DNA of 64,000 nt from Microbacteriaceae bacterium (GTDB taxonomy: Bacteria; Actinomycetota; Actinomycetes; Actinomycetales; Microbacteriaceae), in contig JANXTR010000050.1 in assembly GCA_025352325.1 (NCBI GenBank), positions 1 to 64,000 of the forward strand. Direction: 5' to 3'. Below are positions 1-8,275 of the stretch, piece by piece. Position 1 is the stretch's first letter. Each line of letters opens with the position of its first letter. Below the pieces are notes generated by a model that worked only from the letters and a program-made list of their open reading frames with translations, had not been told where the DNA came from and ran no database searches. The position numbers and the translations under genes are program-made.

Positions 1-1
1 C

Positions 2-106
2 GAAAGACGCCACAACCGGGCGAACCCGACCGGAGAGATCGCCGGCTGGAAAGCTATCCTGAACACACTCGCAATGACCTACGGCGACCGCCTAGGACTC
101 AACTAG
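2..106 (+). CDS. 3' end of an unidentified protein (partial)
   Basis: An open frame enters from the left edge and ends at TAG 104-106, giving about 34 residues that finish WKAILNTLAMTYGDRLGLN. The tail loosely resembles the WKGVMSYL segment of the peptidoglycan-binding-like protein that follows, so it could be a related secreted protein. Too little is present to assign a family, and it could be chance. Confidence 0.3.
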   Translation, partial: ERRHNRANPTGEIAGWKAILNTLAMTYGDRLGLN

Positions 107-144
107 CCAAAGCCAGTTACACAAGAAAACAGACAGACCCCGCG

Positions 145-549
145 GTGGGGATCTCTCTGGCTGTCGTGTCACCTGCCTCAGCTACGACATCGACCTATTG
201 CAGCACGCACGAGTACCACATCGTCAACGACGTCCCGCCGACACCGAATCAGTCGCTCTACTGCCAGATGCAGGCTGGGCCGGCGACGTTTGGATCCTTC
301 AAGTACACCGGACCAATCGATGGCGTGATGGGCACAAATAGTTGGAAGGGCGTCATGAGCTATCTCGCGGCAGACTGGGGCTATACGGGCCCGGTTGACG
401 GCGTGCCCGGGCCGAACACCTACAACGCGATGATCAGGGCGGGTAATTCTGTCGGAGACTTCGGCGTGCAGCCCCAGAACGGCACTCTGAGCCAAGCTGA
501 CTGGCAAAACTGGGCCGTACTAATCGCATACGGATTTTTTGGCGACTAG
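145..549 (+). CDS. Small secreted peptidoglycan-binding-like protein
   Basis: The product is 134 residues from a GTG start. The N-terminus has a short hydrophobic stretch ending SPASA, which looks like the end of an export signal with an AXA-type cleavage site, although the n-region is very short and the true start may lie upstream. Two similar units follow at about residues 54-64 and 80-90 (YTGPIDGVMG and YTGPVDGVPG). This D-G-x-x-G pattern is typical of PG_binding_1 domains, which attach enzymes to the cell wall. No catalytic domain is present. The partial frame just upstream ends in a similar motif, so this may be a small tandem family. The domain assignment is inferred from motif pattern only. 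Confidence 0.5.
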   Translation: MGISLAVVSPASATTSTYCSTHEYHIVNDVPPTPNQSLYCQMQAGPATFGSFKYTGPIDGVMGTNSWKGVMSYLAADWGYTGPVDGVPGPNTYNAMIRAGNSVGDFGVQPQNGTLSQADWQNWAVLIAYGFFGD

Positions 550-650
550 GTAGGGTCCGGAGCCGCGGAGCCTGCCGACAGCAACGCACCCACTTGCAGT
601 CGGTAGGTCTCCGCGGGCCTTGGACGGATCGTTGACGGAACTGATCACCG

Positions 651-1112
651 TCAGGCGAACTCGACGATCAGCTCGACCTCGATCGGCGAGTCGATCGGCA
701 GGCTCGACACCCCGACGGCGCTGCGCGCGTGGATGCCCGCCTCGCCGAAGATCTTGCCGAGGATCTCGGAGGCACCGTTGGCGACCGCCGGTTGTGCGGT
801 GAAGTCCGGAGTCGAGGCGACGAAGGCGACGACTTTGACGACCCGCGTGACCCGATCGAGCGAACCGATGACGCTCTCCACCGCCGCGAGCGCGTTGAGC
901 GCGCACTGCTGAGCGAGTGCTGCGCCATCTTCGACGACGAGTTCCGCACCGAACTTGCCGGTCTTCGTCAGAACCCCATCGACGAACGGCAACTGGCCGG
1001 CCGTGTAGACGAGATTGCCCGTGACGACGGCTGGAACGTAGGCCGCGAGCGGCTTCGCGACCGAGGGAAGGGTGAGGCCCAGCTCGGTCAAGCGGTCAGT
1101 GATCGTGGTCAT
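651..1112 (-). CDS. RidA family protein
   Basis: A 153-residue protein of the YjgF/YER057c/UK114 (RidA) family. Its members form trimers that hydrolyse reactive enamine/imine intermediates released by PLP enzymes, or act on related substrates. Family-like segments are visible: NLVYTAGQLPF near residue 33, ALNALAAVES near residue 72 and the C-terminal pattern ending PIEVELIVEFA. The gene starts inside the stop of the DUF4177 gene (ATGA, 4-bp overlap), so the two are translationally coupled. The canonical RidA arginine near the C-terminal third is not obvious (FVASTPDFTAQPAV), so it may be a divergent Rid subgroup whose substrate cannot be read from sequence. Confidence 0.85.
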   Translation of the reverse strand: MTTITDRLTELGLTLPSVAKPLAAYVPAVVTGNLVYTAGQLPFVDGVLTKTGKFGAELVVEDGAALAQQCALNALAAVESVIGSLDRVTRVVKVVAFVASTPDFTAQPAVANGASEILGKIFGEAGIHARSAVGVSSLPIDSPIEVELIVEFA

Positions 1113-1267
1113 TCCGAGACCTTCTCACGCTTCAGGTAGGCGACGAGTCCGCCCTCGGGGCCGGTCACGACCTGGACGAGTTCCCAGCCCTGCGCCCCCC
1201 AGTTGTTCAGGATCGCCGCGGTGTTGTGAATCATCAGCGGGGTGGTGAGGTACTCCCAGGTAGGCAC
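1109..1267 (-). CDS. DUF4177 family small protein
   Basis: A 52-residue frame from GTG at 1267 beginning MPTWEYLTTPLMIHNTAA and containing NNWGAQGWELVQV, the W-E-Y start and G-W-E-L-V core characteristic of the small DUF4177 family. Function is unknown. The same arrangement (DUF4177, then a Rid protein, divergent from a class A PBP and a metallophosphoesterase) recurs in actinobacteria, which supports it as a real gene despite its size. Its TGA overlaps the ATG of the RidA gene. Confidence 0.8.
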   Translation of the reverse strand: MPTWEYLTTPLMIHNTAAILNNWGAQGWELVQVVTGPEGGLVAYLKREKVSE

Positions 1268-1320
1268 TGTGGGGCATCCGTTCAGCTTGGATCGGGGGCG
1301 GATAACGTACCCTGTAGCCT

Positions 1321-3924
1321 ATGCCCGCCCCCAAAAAGTCGGCCAGCAGTCTGTTCGCTGCCATTCTCGGCACCGTCGGATTCAGTGCTCTCGCCGGACT
1401 CCTCGTCACCGTCATGGTCGCCCCCGCGCTCGCCGTGACCGGGATGACCGCCAGCAACACCCTCGGTATCTTCGAGTCACTGCCCGAATACATGGTGATC
1501 GACAGCCAGAGCCAGCAGAACGAGATCGTTGCTAAGAACGCCGACGGCACCGACTTCCCGATCGCGACGGTGTTCGCCCAGAACCGCCAGGAGTTGGCGC
1601 TCGATCAGATGAGCGACAACCTGAAGAACGCCGCCGTCGCCGGCGAGGACCGCCGCTTCTACGACCACGGCGGCATCGACGTCGCCTCCGTGGCCCGCGC
1701 TGCCCTCGGCCAGGTCACCAAGACCTCGTCCAGCGGGGCCTCGACCATCACGATGCAGCTGGTGCGCAACATCCGGGTGCAGGAGGCCTTCGCGGAGCCG
1801 TCGGACACCACGGCCCAGAAGAAGCAGCGCGACGCCGACCTGCTCGCCGCGACGTATCCGAACCTCGGCCGCAAGCTGCAGGAGATGAAGTACGCGATCG
1901 GCCTGGAGAAGAAGTACAGCAAGCAGACGATCCTCGCGGCCTACCTCAACATCGTCGGAATGGGCCAAAACACCTACGGCGTGCAGTCCGCCGCGCAGGA
2001 GTATTTCGGCACCAGCGCCTCCACCCTCACCGTTGCCCAGGCCGCCAGCCTCGTCGCGATCGTGCAGAACCCGACCAAGAACGGGCTGTTCATCGCCGCG
2101 AACTACGCCGCAAACGAGAAGCGCCGCAACGTGATCCTCGGCTTCATGCAGACCGAGCATTACATCACCGAGACGCAGTACAAGGAGGCACTGGCGACCA
2201 AGGTCGACGCCACCTTCGTCCACCTGTCGAAGCCCACGCAGGGGTGCCTGAACGCCACCGACGGGTTCCAGTTCATCTGCGACTACGCGGTGCGTTCCGT
2301 GAAGAACGGCGAGGTCTCCTCGCTGGGCGCCGACAAGGGCGCGCAGATCGCCGCTTGGAACCGCGGAGGCTACAAGCTCTACGTGTCGGTGAACCCGAGC
2401 CTTCAGCAGACCGCGATCGCAACCGTCCAGCAGTACGCGCCGAGCAACGAGGCCCGCTTCCAGCTCGGCGCGGCCGCAGTGACCGTGCAGGTGGGCACAG
2501 GCCGAATCCTCGACATGGCGACAAACAAGACGTTTAGCAACCTTCCGCCGGTACCGGGACAAGCTCCAGACATCACGAAGACTTCGGTCAACTACGCGGC
2601 CGACTTCGTGCACGGAGGATCGACCGGATTCCAACCAGGCTCGACGTATAAGCCTTACACGCTGCTGTCATTCCTGGCTGCAGGGCACGGAGTTAACGAG
2701 TCCTTCGATGCGGGTATCCGACAGCTTCCAATGTCGTCGTTCGCCGACCGCTGCAATGGGCCGAATGCCGGGCCGCCATACAAGTTCCGGAACGACGCAA
2801 ATGAGCAGGGCGTCCGCACCATCATGAACGCGACCGCGAACTCGATCAACTCGGTCTTCCTCCAGATGGCGACAAAAGTCGACCAATGCGACACGAGGGA
2901 CATCGCGATCTCCCTCGGCGTACATCGCGCGGATGGCGCTGCCGACGGTTCCGATCTCTTCACCCTTCCTTCATGTGTGATCGGCGGTTGCCAGAACAAC
3001 ATCGCTCCCATCACGCAAGCCGCCGCTTACGCGGCTATCGCGAACCACGGCTACTTCTGTAACCCGATCCTCATCGATTCCGTCGTGGACCAGCAGGGCA
3101 ACACGCTTCCGGGGCAGAACGCGAACTGCGGCCAATCAGCCAAGGTGACCCCGGATGTCGCTGGGGCCGCCGCATACGCCATGGCGGGAGTCATGTTCGG
3201 TACCGCGAAGGCGTCGAATCCCTATGACGGGACCGCCTACATCGGCAAGACCGGCACCACGGACAGCGCTTGGCACACCTGGATGGTCGGCTCGTCGACC
3301 GCTGCATCCACCGCGGTCTGGGTGGGCAACGTTTCGGGGACCCAGAACTTGCGAAGCATCTACATCAATGAGATCCAAGTCGCAGTTCTCCGGCACCGCA
3401 TCTTCAAGCCAATCGCGCAGGCGATTGACAAAGCGATCCCCAACCCAGGCCCGAACGCTTTCCCCAAACCCGCCGCCGCATTCCTGGTCGGCAGCCCGGC
3501 CTTCGTGCCGGACGGCCTCATCGGCGGCACGCCGGAGCAGGCGCAGGCGGCAATCACCACCGCCGAGTTGACCTACGCGGACGGTGGCCCGGTCGACTCC
3601 GACCAGCCGATCGGCACCGTCGCGAGCACGAGTCCCGGAGGGGGTTCCCAGGTGCCGCGCGGCACGACGGTGACGGTCTACACCAGCAATGGACTCGCCG
3701 TGCAGGCCCCCAACGTGTCCGGCAACGGCACGAACTACAACGACGGCAAGACCGCGTTCCAGGGCAGAGGTTTCACCAATATCAGCCAGGATTGCACGGT
3801 CGCGCAACCAGGCGATCCGGTGACCTCCTTGAACACGATCGTCTCGCAGGTGCCCGCGGCCGGAGCCGTGGTGAACAAGGGGACCCCGGTGACGCTGACG
3901 GTCCGCAAGATCGCCTGTCCATGA
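1321..3924 (+). CDS. Class A penicillin-binding protein with PASTA domains
   Basis: An 867-residue bifunctional peptidoglycan synthase at the outer face of the membrane. One N-terminal membrane segment (about residues 10-42) is followed by a GT51 glycosyltransferase domain with the catalytic-Glu motif GEDRRFYDHGG (Glu109) and GASTITMQLVRN. The transpeptidase domain has all three penicillin-binding motifs: STYK (Ser441), SIN (508-510) and KTGT (643-646). The tail carries two PASTA-like repeats (about 720-867), thought to sense uncrosslinked peptidoglycan or beta-lactams. The next gene starts inside its stop codon (ATGA), so the PBP and the metallophosphoesterase are coupled. Length and order match the actinobacterial PonA type. 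Confidence 0.95.
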   Translation: MPAPKKSASSLFAAILGTVGFSALAGLLVTVMVAPALAVTGMTASNTLGIFESLPEYMVIDSQSQQNEIVAKNADGTDFPIATVFAQNRQELALDQMSDNLKNAAVAGEDRRFYDHGGIDVASVARAALGQVTKTSSSGASTITMQLVRNIRVQEAFAEPSDTTAQKKQRDADLLAATYPNLGRKLQEMKYAIGLEKKYSKQTILAAYLNIVGMGQNTYGVQSAAQEYFGTSASTLTVAQAASLVAIVQNPTKNGLFIAANYAANEKRRNVILGFMQTEHYITETQYKEALATKVDATFVHLSKPTQGCLNATDGFQFICDYAVRSVKNGEVSSLGADKGAQIAAWNRGGYKLYVSVNPSLQQTAIATVQQYAPSNEARFQLGAAAVTVQVGTGRILDMATNKTFSNLPPVPGQAPDITKTSVNYAADFVHGGSTGFQPGSTYKPYTLLSFLAAGHGVNESFDAGIRQLPMSSFADRCNGPNAGPPYKFRNDANEQGVRTIMNATANSINSVFLQMATKVDQCDTRDIAISLGVHRADGAADGSDLFTLPSCVIGGCQNNIAPITQAAAYAAIANHGYFCNPILIDSVVDQQGNTLPGQNANCGQSAKVTPDVAGAAAYAMAGVMFGTAKASNPYDGTAYIGKTGTTDSAWHTWMVGSSTAASTAVWVGNVSGTQNLRSIYINEIQVAVLRHRIFKPIAQAIDKAIPNPGPNAFPKPAAAFLVGSPAFVPDGLIGGTPEQAQAAITTAELTYADGGPVDSDQPIGTVASTSPGGGSQVPRGTTVTVYTSNGLAVQAPNVSGNGTNYNDGKTAFQGRGFTNISQDCTVAQPGDPVTSLNTIVSQVPAAGAVVNKGTPVTLTVRKIACP

Positions 3925-4874
3925 GTCCCGCCAGCCGGGCGACCGGGGCAGCTCTCGGAGCGGTCGCGGTCGCTGGCCTCGGGGCGCTCGCCTGGGGAGT
4001 GTTCGTCGAGCGCACCCGGTTCACCGTGCGCGAGGAGATCCTCCCCGTGCTGCCGCCGGGCGCCCGTTCGCTCACGATCCTCCACCTGAGCGACCTGCAC
4101 ATGGCGCCCTGGCAGGAGGAGAAGCAGGCCTTCATCCGCTCGCTCGTGCGCTACGAGCCGGACCTCATCGTCGACACGGGCGACAACCTCGGCCACGTCG
4201 ACGGGCTGGTCGGGGTGCAGGAGGCGCTCGAGGCGTTCGAGGGTGTCGCCGGCGTCTTCGTGCACGGCTCGAACGACTACCTCGGCCCCGTATTCAAGAA
4301 CCCGATGCTGTATTTCACCGGTCCCTCGACGCGTCCCGAACGCTCGGTAGAGCTCGACACCGCCGCCCTCGAGCTCTTCTTCGAAGACGAGCTGGGATGG
4401 CTCGACCTCAACAACCACGCCCGCGCGATCGAGATCCGCGGCACCCGGATCGAGCTCTTCGGCACCGGTGACGCGCACCGCGGCTGGGACAAGCTGGCGG
4501 CCCTGCCCGGCGCGATCGACGAGATGCGCGAGAACGTCGAATGGACCCCCGACACGGAGGAGGAGGTGCTCGCGCTCGGCGTCACCCACGCCCCGTATCA
4601 GCGAGTGCTCAACGCCTTCGTCAACCAGGGCGCCGACCTGATCCTCGCCGGCCATACGCACGGCGGCCAGGTGCGCATTCCCGGGTTCCCGGCGCTGGTC
4701 ACCAACTGCGACATCCCCCGCGACCAGGCACAGGGCCTCAGCACCTGGAGCACGCCGCACGGCAGCTCGCTCCTCGAGGTCTCGGCCGGGCTCGGCACAT
4801 CGATCTATTCGCCGGTGCGCTTCGCCTGCCCGCCCGAGGCGGTCGTGCTCACCCTCGTCGCCCGCTCGGAGTAG
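3921..4874 (+). CDS. Membrane-anchored metallophosphoesterase
   Basis: A 317-residue calcineurin-like phosphoesterase. ATG 3921 overlaps the PBP stop; a longer upstream reading in the same frame would lie inside the PBP gene and is not preferred. An N-terminal hydrophobic segment (ALGAVAVAGLGALAWGVFV) anchors it. The metal-binding signatures appear in order: LSDLH near residue 55, DTGDN near 87, GSND near 117 and AGHTHGGQVR near 247, matching the dimetal Asp/His/Asn set of the family. The substrate is unknown; homologues beside class A PBPs are often presumed to act on envelope phosphoesters. The PBP-linked operon supports an envelope role. Confidence 0.9.
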   Translation: MSPASRATGAALGAVAVAGLGALAWGVFVERTRFTVREEILPVLPPGARSLTILHLSDLHMAPWQEEKQAFIRSLVRYEPDLIVDTGDNLGHVDGLVGVQEALEAFEGVAGVFVHGSNDYLGPVFKNPMLYFTGPSTRPERSVELDTAALELFFEDELGWLDLNNHARAIEIRGTRIELFGTGDAHRGWDKLAALPGAIDEMRENVEWTPDTEEEVLALGVTHAPYQRVLNAFVNQGADLILAGHTHGGQVRIPGFPALVTNCDIPRDQAQGLSTWSTPHGSSLLEVSAGLGTSIYSPVRFACPPEAVVLTLVARSE

Positions 4875-4970
4875 CCGCCGTTCGGTTTCCCGTGGCTTCC
4901 TCTGTCTGGATGGCGCACCCGCCCGGGTGGGCTAACATGGACAGGTTGCCGCCGGTTCGCCGAACGGCTA

Positions 4971-5047
4971 CGGGGTATGGCGCAGTTTGGTAGCGCGCGT
5001 CGTTCGGGACGACGAGGCCGCAGGTTCAAATCCTGTTACCCCGACCA
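4971..5047 (+). tRNA. tRNA-Pro (anticodon CGG)
   Basis: A 77-nt cloverleaf. The acceptor arms CGGGGTA (4971-4977) and TACCCCG (5037-5043) pair fully. The anticodon stem CGTCG/CGACG encloses loop TTCGGGA, so the anticodon is CGG. The T arm has GGTTCAAATCC, and the CCA is genomically encoded (5045-5047). A TAACAT element at 4933-4938 is a plausible -10. The 3' part of this gene forms the left attachment core of the integrated element, which restores the gene end on integration. Confidence 0.95.
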
Positions 5048-5048
5048 C
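5025..5048 (+). repeat. attL core (tRNA-Pro 3' end)
   Basis: A 24-bp sequence beginning TTCAAATCC and ending CCGACCAC, spanning the T-loop side through CCA of tRNA-Pro. It is identical to 20452-20475; the flanking bases differ immediately on both sides, so this is the full crossover repeat. Confidence 0.92.
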
Positions 5049-5093
5049 ATAAATTCCTGATCAGAACTGCATTTCCACGAGGGCTGCAGAATC

Positions 5094-5115
5094 CGTGCCC
5101 GCTATGTGCCTTTTT
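5094..5115 (+). repeat. Left arm-type integrase-site candidate
   Basis: Two spaced GTGCC units (5095 and 5106, 11 bp apart) make a 22-bp block that matches 20321-20342 at 20 of 22 positions in the same orientation. It lies 46 bp inside attL. Position and pairing fit arm sites bound by the N-terminal domain of lambda-like integrases; binding is inferred. Confidence 0.55.
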
Positions 5116-5240
5116 GCGTCCGATTCCGGCTCATTTGTCGGCGATTTTGGGGTCGCCGTCAGGACGCTTTACTGCTCGGATGTCGCGCAGTCGTAGGCCT
5201 ACTGTTTCCGCTCCCGCGCTGGCCTTCGGCCCCCGATTGT

Positions 5241-8198
5241 CTACGACACTGTGGCTCGAGCGACTAGCCCAGGGGTCAGTCGGTAGGCGCCGCTCAAGAC
5301 GGACTCCACGGATCGCGCGAGATGCGCTCTGCGGTCGCGCATACTTCGGGCCGCCTCGGAGTCGTGTTCTGATCTGAGGGAGACGGCCAGAGCTCGAAGC
5401 TCGCCAACCTTCGATTCGATGTCCACCTGCTCGGCAGTCGTGAGAGCCGGGACGGGCACTGTGACCAAGAAATTCTTGCGGTGTGATGCGTACGAGCCCC
5501 GGTATTTTCGACCGTTCACGGCGACAAACAGGTCGACGACGGGATGCGAGAGGATCGCTTGAATCACGTCGATTGAGTAAGGGCACTCCGCCTCGGGCCT
5601 AAGCAGATAGTACGGACCGCCATCGCCCCCGCCCGGAACGACCAAGCCTTCGGAGTCGAGAGCATATTGCGGCGTCAGCGAAAGAACGCGCACGATCAGT
5701 TTCGGATCTTTCATCTTCCCGAGGGATTGGGATCTACCGAACGCCCAATAGGCGGCTCCAGGATCAGGGCTCACATTTCGGTGGTTCTCAAGTTGGCCAC
5801 GATGGCGTTCAAAGTAGGCGAAAGCGAGTGGATAGCTGTCTTTCATTGCGTCGAACTGAATCACTGACGGTCGACCAGGGTTGGTCATGGCATAGGGGAA
5901 AATGACCTGGTAGTCGGGTTCCGGCTGGCCGTCGAAGAAAGCAATCTTTTGATCTCGGATGGCGGGTTTCAGGAGGCGTCGTTCTATTCGGCTGGCGACT
6001 CCGGTGTGGTCGACAAAGTCAACTACGCTCCCGTCGTCGGCGAGGGGACGAATGAAGAAATAGTCGTCCGCGCTGGTTTGGACTCCGACGAAGATCTTGA
6101 CCCATCCCGGGTCACCGACCTTCGCAATTGCGTGTGCCCTGAGCTCGTCAAAGAGCGCGGTCTGTTCGGCCGTTGCAATTGGCCAGGGCGCCGCCGTAAG
6201 GAGATCTCGCTCTACCGCTTCGGCAGGATTCCCAATTCCGGACAGCCAATCGTTGACGCCCTCGACCAGCTCCAAATGGAGGGGGTCCACAGTCGCTGGA
6301 CCGGTAATCAGTATGGCCACGTAAGTCGTTCGGCCGGGGAAAACTTGGGTCTCGCCAAAATGAACCATTCGCTCGATGCGGGAGCTGAGTTTCATTCGCA
6401 CTGCGCTGGCAGACAGGAGATTCGTGAAGCGGTGTGGAACCACGTAGCCCAACCGCCCAGTCGGTGATAGCAAGTCGAGCGCACGCTCGATGAAGACTTG
6501 ATATAGGTCGAAGTTGTTTGACTGCGGCGACTGATAGCCGGAACGAGGATCCTGCAGATACTCGAGCTGCTCCGGCAGAAAGTCGGCCATCGTCTGGATC
6601 CTGACGTACGGAGGATTGCCGATGACGGCGGAGAAGCCGGTCAACGGATAGCGGGGACCAAGCGCCGCCCGCAGGTTCAAAGGGCTCACCCGCGTTCGAC
6701 GAAATGGCACTCTCGCAACGGCCGGCAGGATGGTGTCGAAATCTTCTCGGACGACTGAATTGCCGGTGACCACGTTCAAGTCGAGGTCGGGAAGCACGGC
6801 CCTCGCCGCGGCTGGGTCGAGGTAGTCGTTTCCGAGTACCGCGAGTAGAAGACTAAGTTTTGCGACCTCCACTGCCGCACCGTCGATATCGACGCCGAAC
6901 AGATGACTTTGTGCCAGCCGTCCTCGCTCCTGCAAGCCAGGTTCGGCTCCGACGGCAGAAGCCGCCGCTACGATCCGGTTGAACGCGTCGATGAGGAAGA
7001 CACCTGAACCGCAGGCTAAGTCGATCACCGAAAAGTCATCGGGCACGCCCGCCGAAAGAAGCGGACCCAGCGTTGAGCTTCCGATCTCACTCACCAAGAA
7101 ATCGGGCGTCGAGGTGACGCCTCCCGCATGCGCTAACTCGGGTTTCTCCTCAAGAGTCACCGAACGGTCGCTCGCGATGACCACGCGCTCAGCGAGGTAT
7201 TGCTCGTAGACACCAGCCAGAATTTCCGGCTCCAACACTCCGAAGGCAAATTGGGTCCGTGGCCAGTACATCTGGGCAATGACCCTGAGCAACGCAGCGT
7301 CGTCGACCGCTGTTTCCCGGAGGACCGTAAACAAGCCAGCATTGAACGTGCGGTCGGCAGATCGGAAGGCTTCGACAATCGTGTTGGCCGTGGCCGAGTC
7401 AAAGAGCTGTCGATAGTGCCCAATATTTCGATCTTCGCAGACCCTCAAAAAGAGGAGGGCATTGAGTAGTCGCTGGGTGCGCCTACCAACCTCTGCATCG
7501 CCGAGGGCTGGGTTGCCAAGAGCGACCGCCTGCGCCAACGTCTGACGCCAGTCGCGGAACTCCGACAAGAACCGAATATCGAATGGCGAATGCCCGCGCG
7601 GCGCACGCTCGTAGTCGAACAGAGATTCCAACCCCACGCCGCTAAGCGACTCGAACGAGAGAAGGCGCCACAGATCGTCAAATCTGGTCACGAACTCTTC
7701 GAACCCGAACCGACCACCAGGCATGACGGCAACATCCGCAGCGTCGCCCAAAAGAGGTGCGATCCTCGCGTCAAAAATGACCAGCTCATTGAAGTTGGTT
7801 AGGACGGCGGCCGGGAGCGAGAGCGACCAACCGTACGACCTTGCCTGAATGGCTGAATCCGAATGACTCGCGATAGGGACCGACGGTCGCTTTGCTTCAA
7901 CCGGCATGACGTCTTCACCGGTGAGTCTCAACCGATAGTCCGGGCGCCCCCAAGCTCCGTCGGCGTCCTGGCCCACTCGTTCCATGATGACTTCGCTCAG
8001 CGACTGAGAAAGCCCTCCCAGGTTCCTAACGTCCCAACCAAGGGCCTCGAGAAGAGGGTCTACGAAACTGACGCGAGCCTCAGTCTCCGTGAAAGCCGAG
8101 CCAGAAGCTGTGAGCTCCGCCGCCAGCGGTCGATAGCGGTCGACCAGTTCGATCACACGGCGTAACCCCTCTTCTTTGCTGGGCCTCAAAAAGGTCAT
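5241..8198 (-). CDS. Type IIG restriction-modification enzyme (Eco57I-like RM fusion)
   Basis: A 985-residue single-chain nuclease-methyltransferase from ATG 8198; an upstream open stretch would overlap the divergent gene and is rejected. The N-terminus carries a PD-(D/E)XK nuclease pattern (PD 86-87, EAK 101-103). The middle has the SAM-binding motif DLACGSGVFLID (about residue 392) and the N6-adenine motif NPPY (about 527). The C-terminal third resembles TaqI-like target-recognition domains. R.Eco57I is about 1000 residues with the same architecture and is paired with a separate methyltransferase of about 540 residues, as here. It would cut unmodified incoming DNA; the recognition sequence cannot be read. 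Confidence 0.85.
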   Translation of the reverse strand: MTFLRPSKEEGLRRVIELVDRYRPLAAELTASGSAFTETEARVSFVDPLLEALGWDVRNLGGLSQSLSEVIMERVGQDADGAWGRPDYRLRLTGEDVMPVEAKRPSVPIASHSDSAIQARSYGWSLSLPAAVLTNFNELVIFDARIAPLLGDAADVAVMPGGRFGFEEFVTRFDDLWRLLSFESLSGVGLESLFDYERAPRGHSPFDIRFLSEFRDWRQTLAQAVALGNPALGDAEVGRRTQRLLNALLFLRVCEDRNIGHYRQLFDSATANTIVEAFRSADRTFNAGLFTVLRETAVDDAALLRVIAQMYWPRTQFAFGVLEPEILAGVYEQYLAERVVIASDRSVTLEEKPELAHAGGVTSTPDFLVSEIGSSTLGPLLSAGVPDDFSVIDLACGSGVFLIDAFNRIVAAASAVGAEPGLQERGRLAQSHLFGVDIDGAAVEVAKLSLLLAVLGNDYLDPAAARAVLPDLDLNVVTGNSVVREDFDTILPAVARVPFRRTRVSPLNLRAALGPRYPLTGFSAVIGNPPYVRIQTMADFLPEQLEYLQDPRSGYQSPQSNNFDLYQVFIERALDLLSPTGRLGYVVPHRFTNLLSASAVRMKLSSRIERMVHFGETQVFPGRTTYVAILITGPATVDPLHLELVEGVNDWLSGIGNPAEAVERDLLTAAPWPIATAEQTALFDELRAHAIAKVGDPGWVKIFVGVQTSADDYFFIRPLADDGSVVDFVDHTGVASRIERRLLKPAIRDQKIAFFDGQPEPDYQVIFPYAMTNPGRPSVIQFDAMKDSYPLAFAYFERHRGQLENHRNVSPDPGAAYWAFGRSQSLGKMKDPKLIVRVLSLTPQYALDSEGLVVPGGGDGGPYYLLRPEAECPYSIDVIQAILSHPVVDLFVAVNGRKYRGSYASHRKNFLVTVPVPALTTAEQVDIESKVGELRALAVSLRSEHDSEAARSMRDRRAHLARSVESVLSGAYRLTPGLVARATVS

Positions 8199-8229
8199 GG
8201 CCGGAGGGTATCGAGCGAGTCGCCGCACC

Positions 8230-8245
8230 CCGGGGACGTCCCCGG
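8230..8245. promoter_or_regulatory. 16-bp perfect palindrome between the divergent RM genes
   Basis: CCGGGGACGTCCCCGG lies in the 77-bp gap between the divergent restriction and methyltransferase genes, 31 bp from the start of each. The location suits an operator that balances the two genes or a shared promoter control element. No C-protein gene was recognised, so the binder is unknown. Confidence 0.5.
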
Positions 8246-8275
8246 CATGTCCTCGGTGCCCGGCAGAATGGGACG

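Noticed and set aside
145-549. Secreted toxin or lysin
   Set aside because: Only wall-binding-like repeats are visible, with no catalytic domain or immunity partner.
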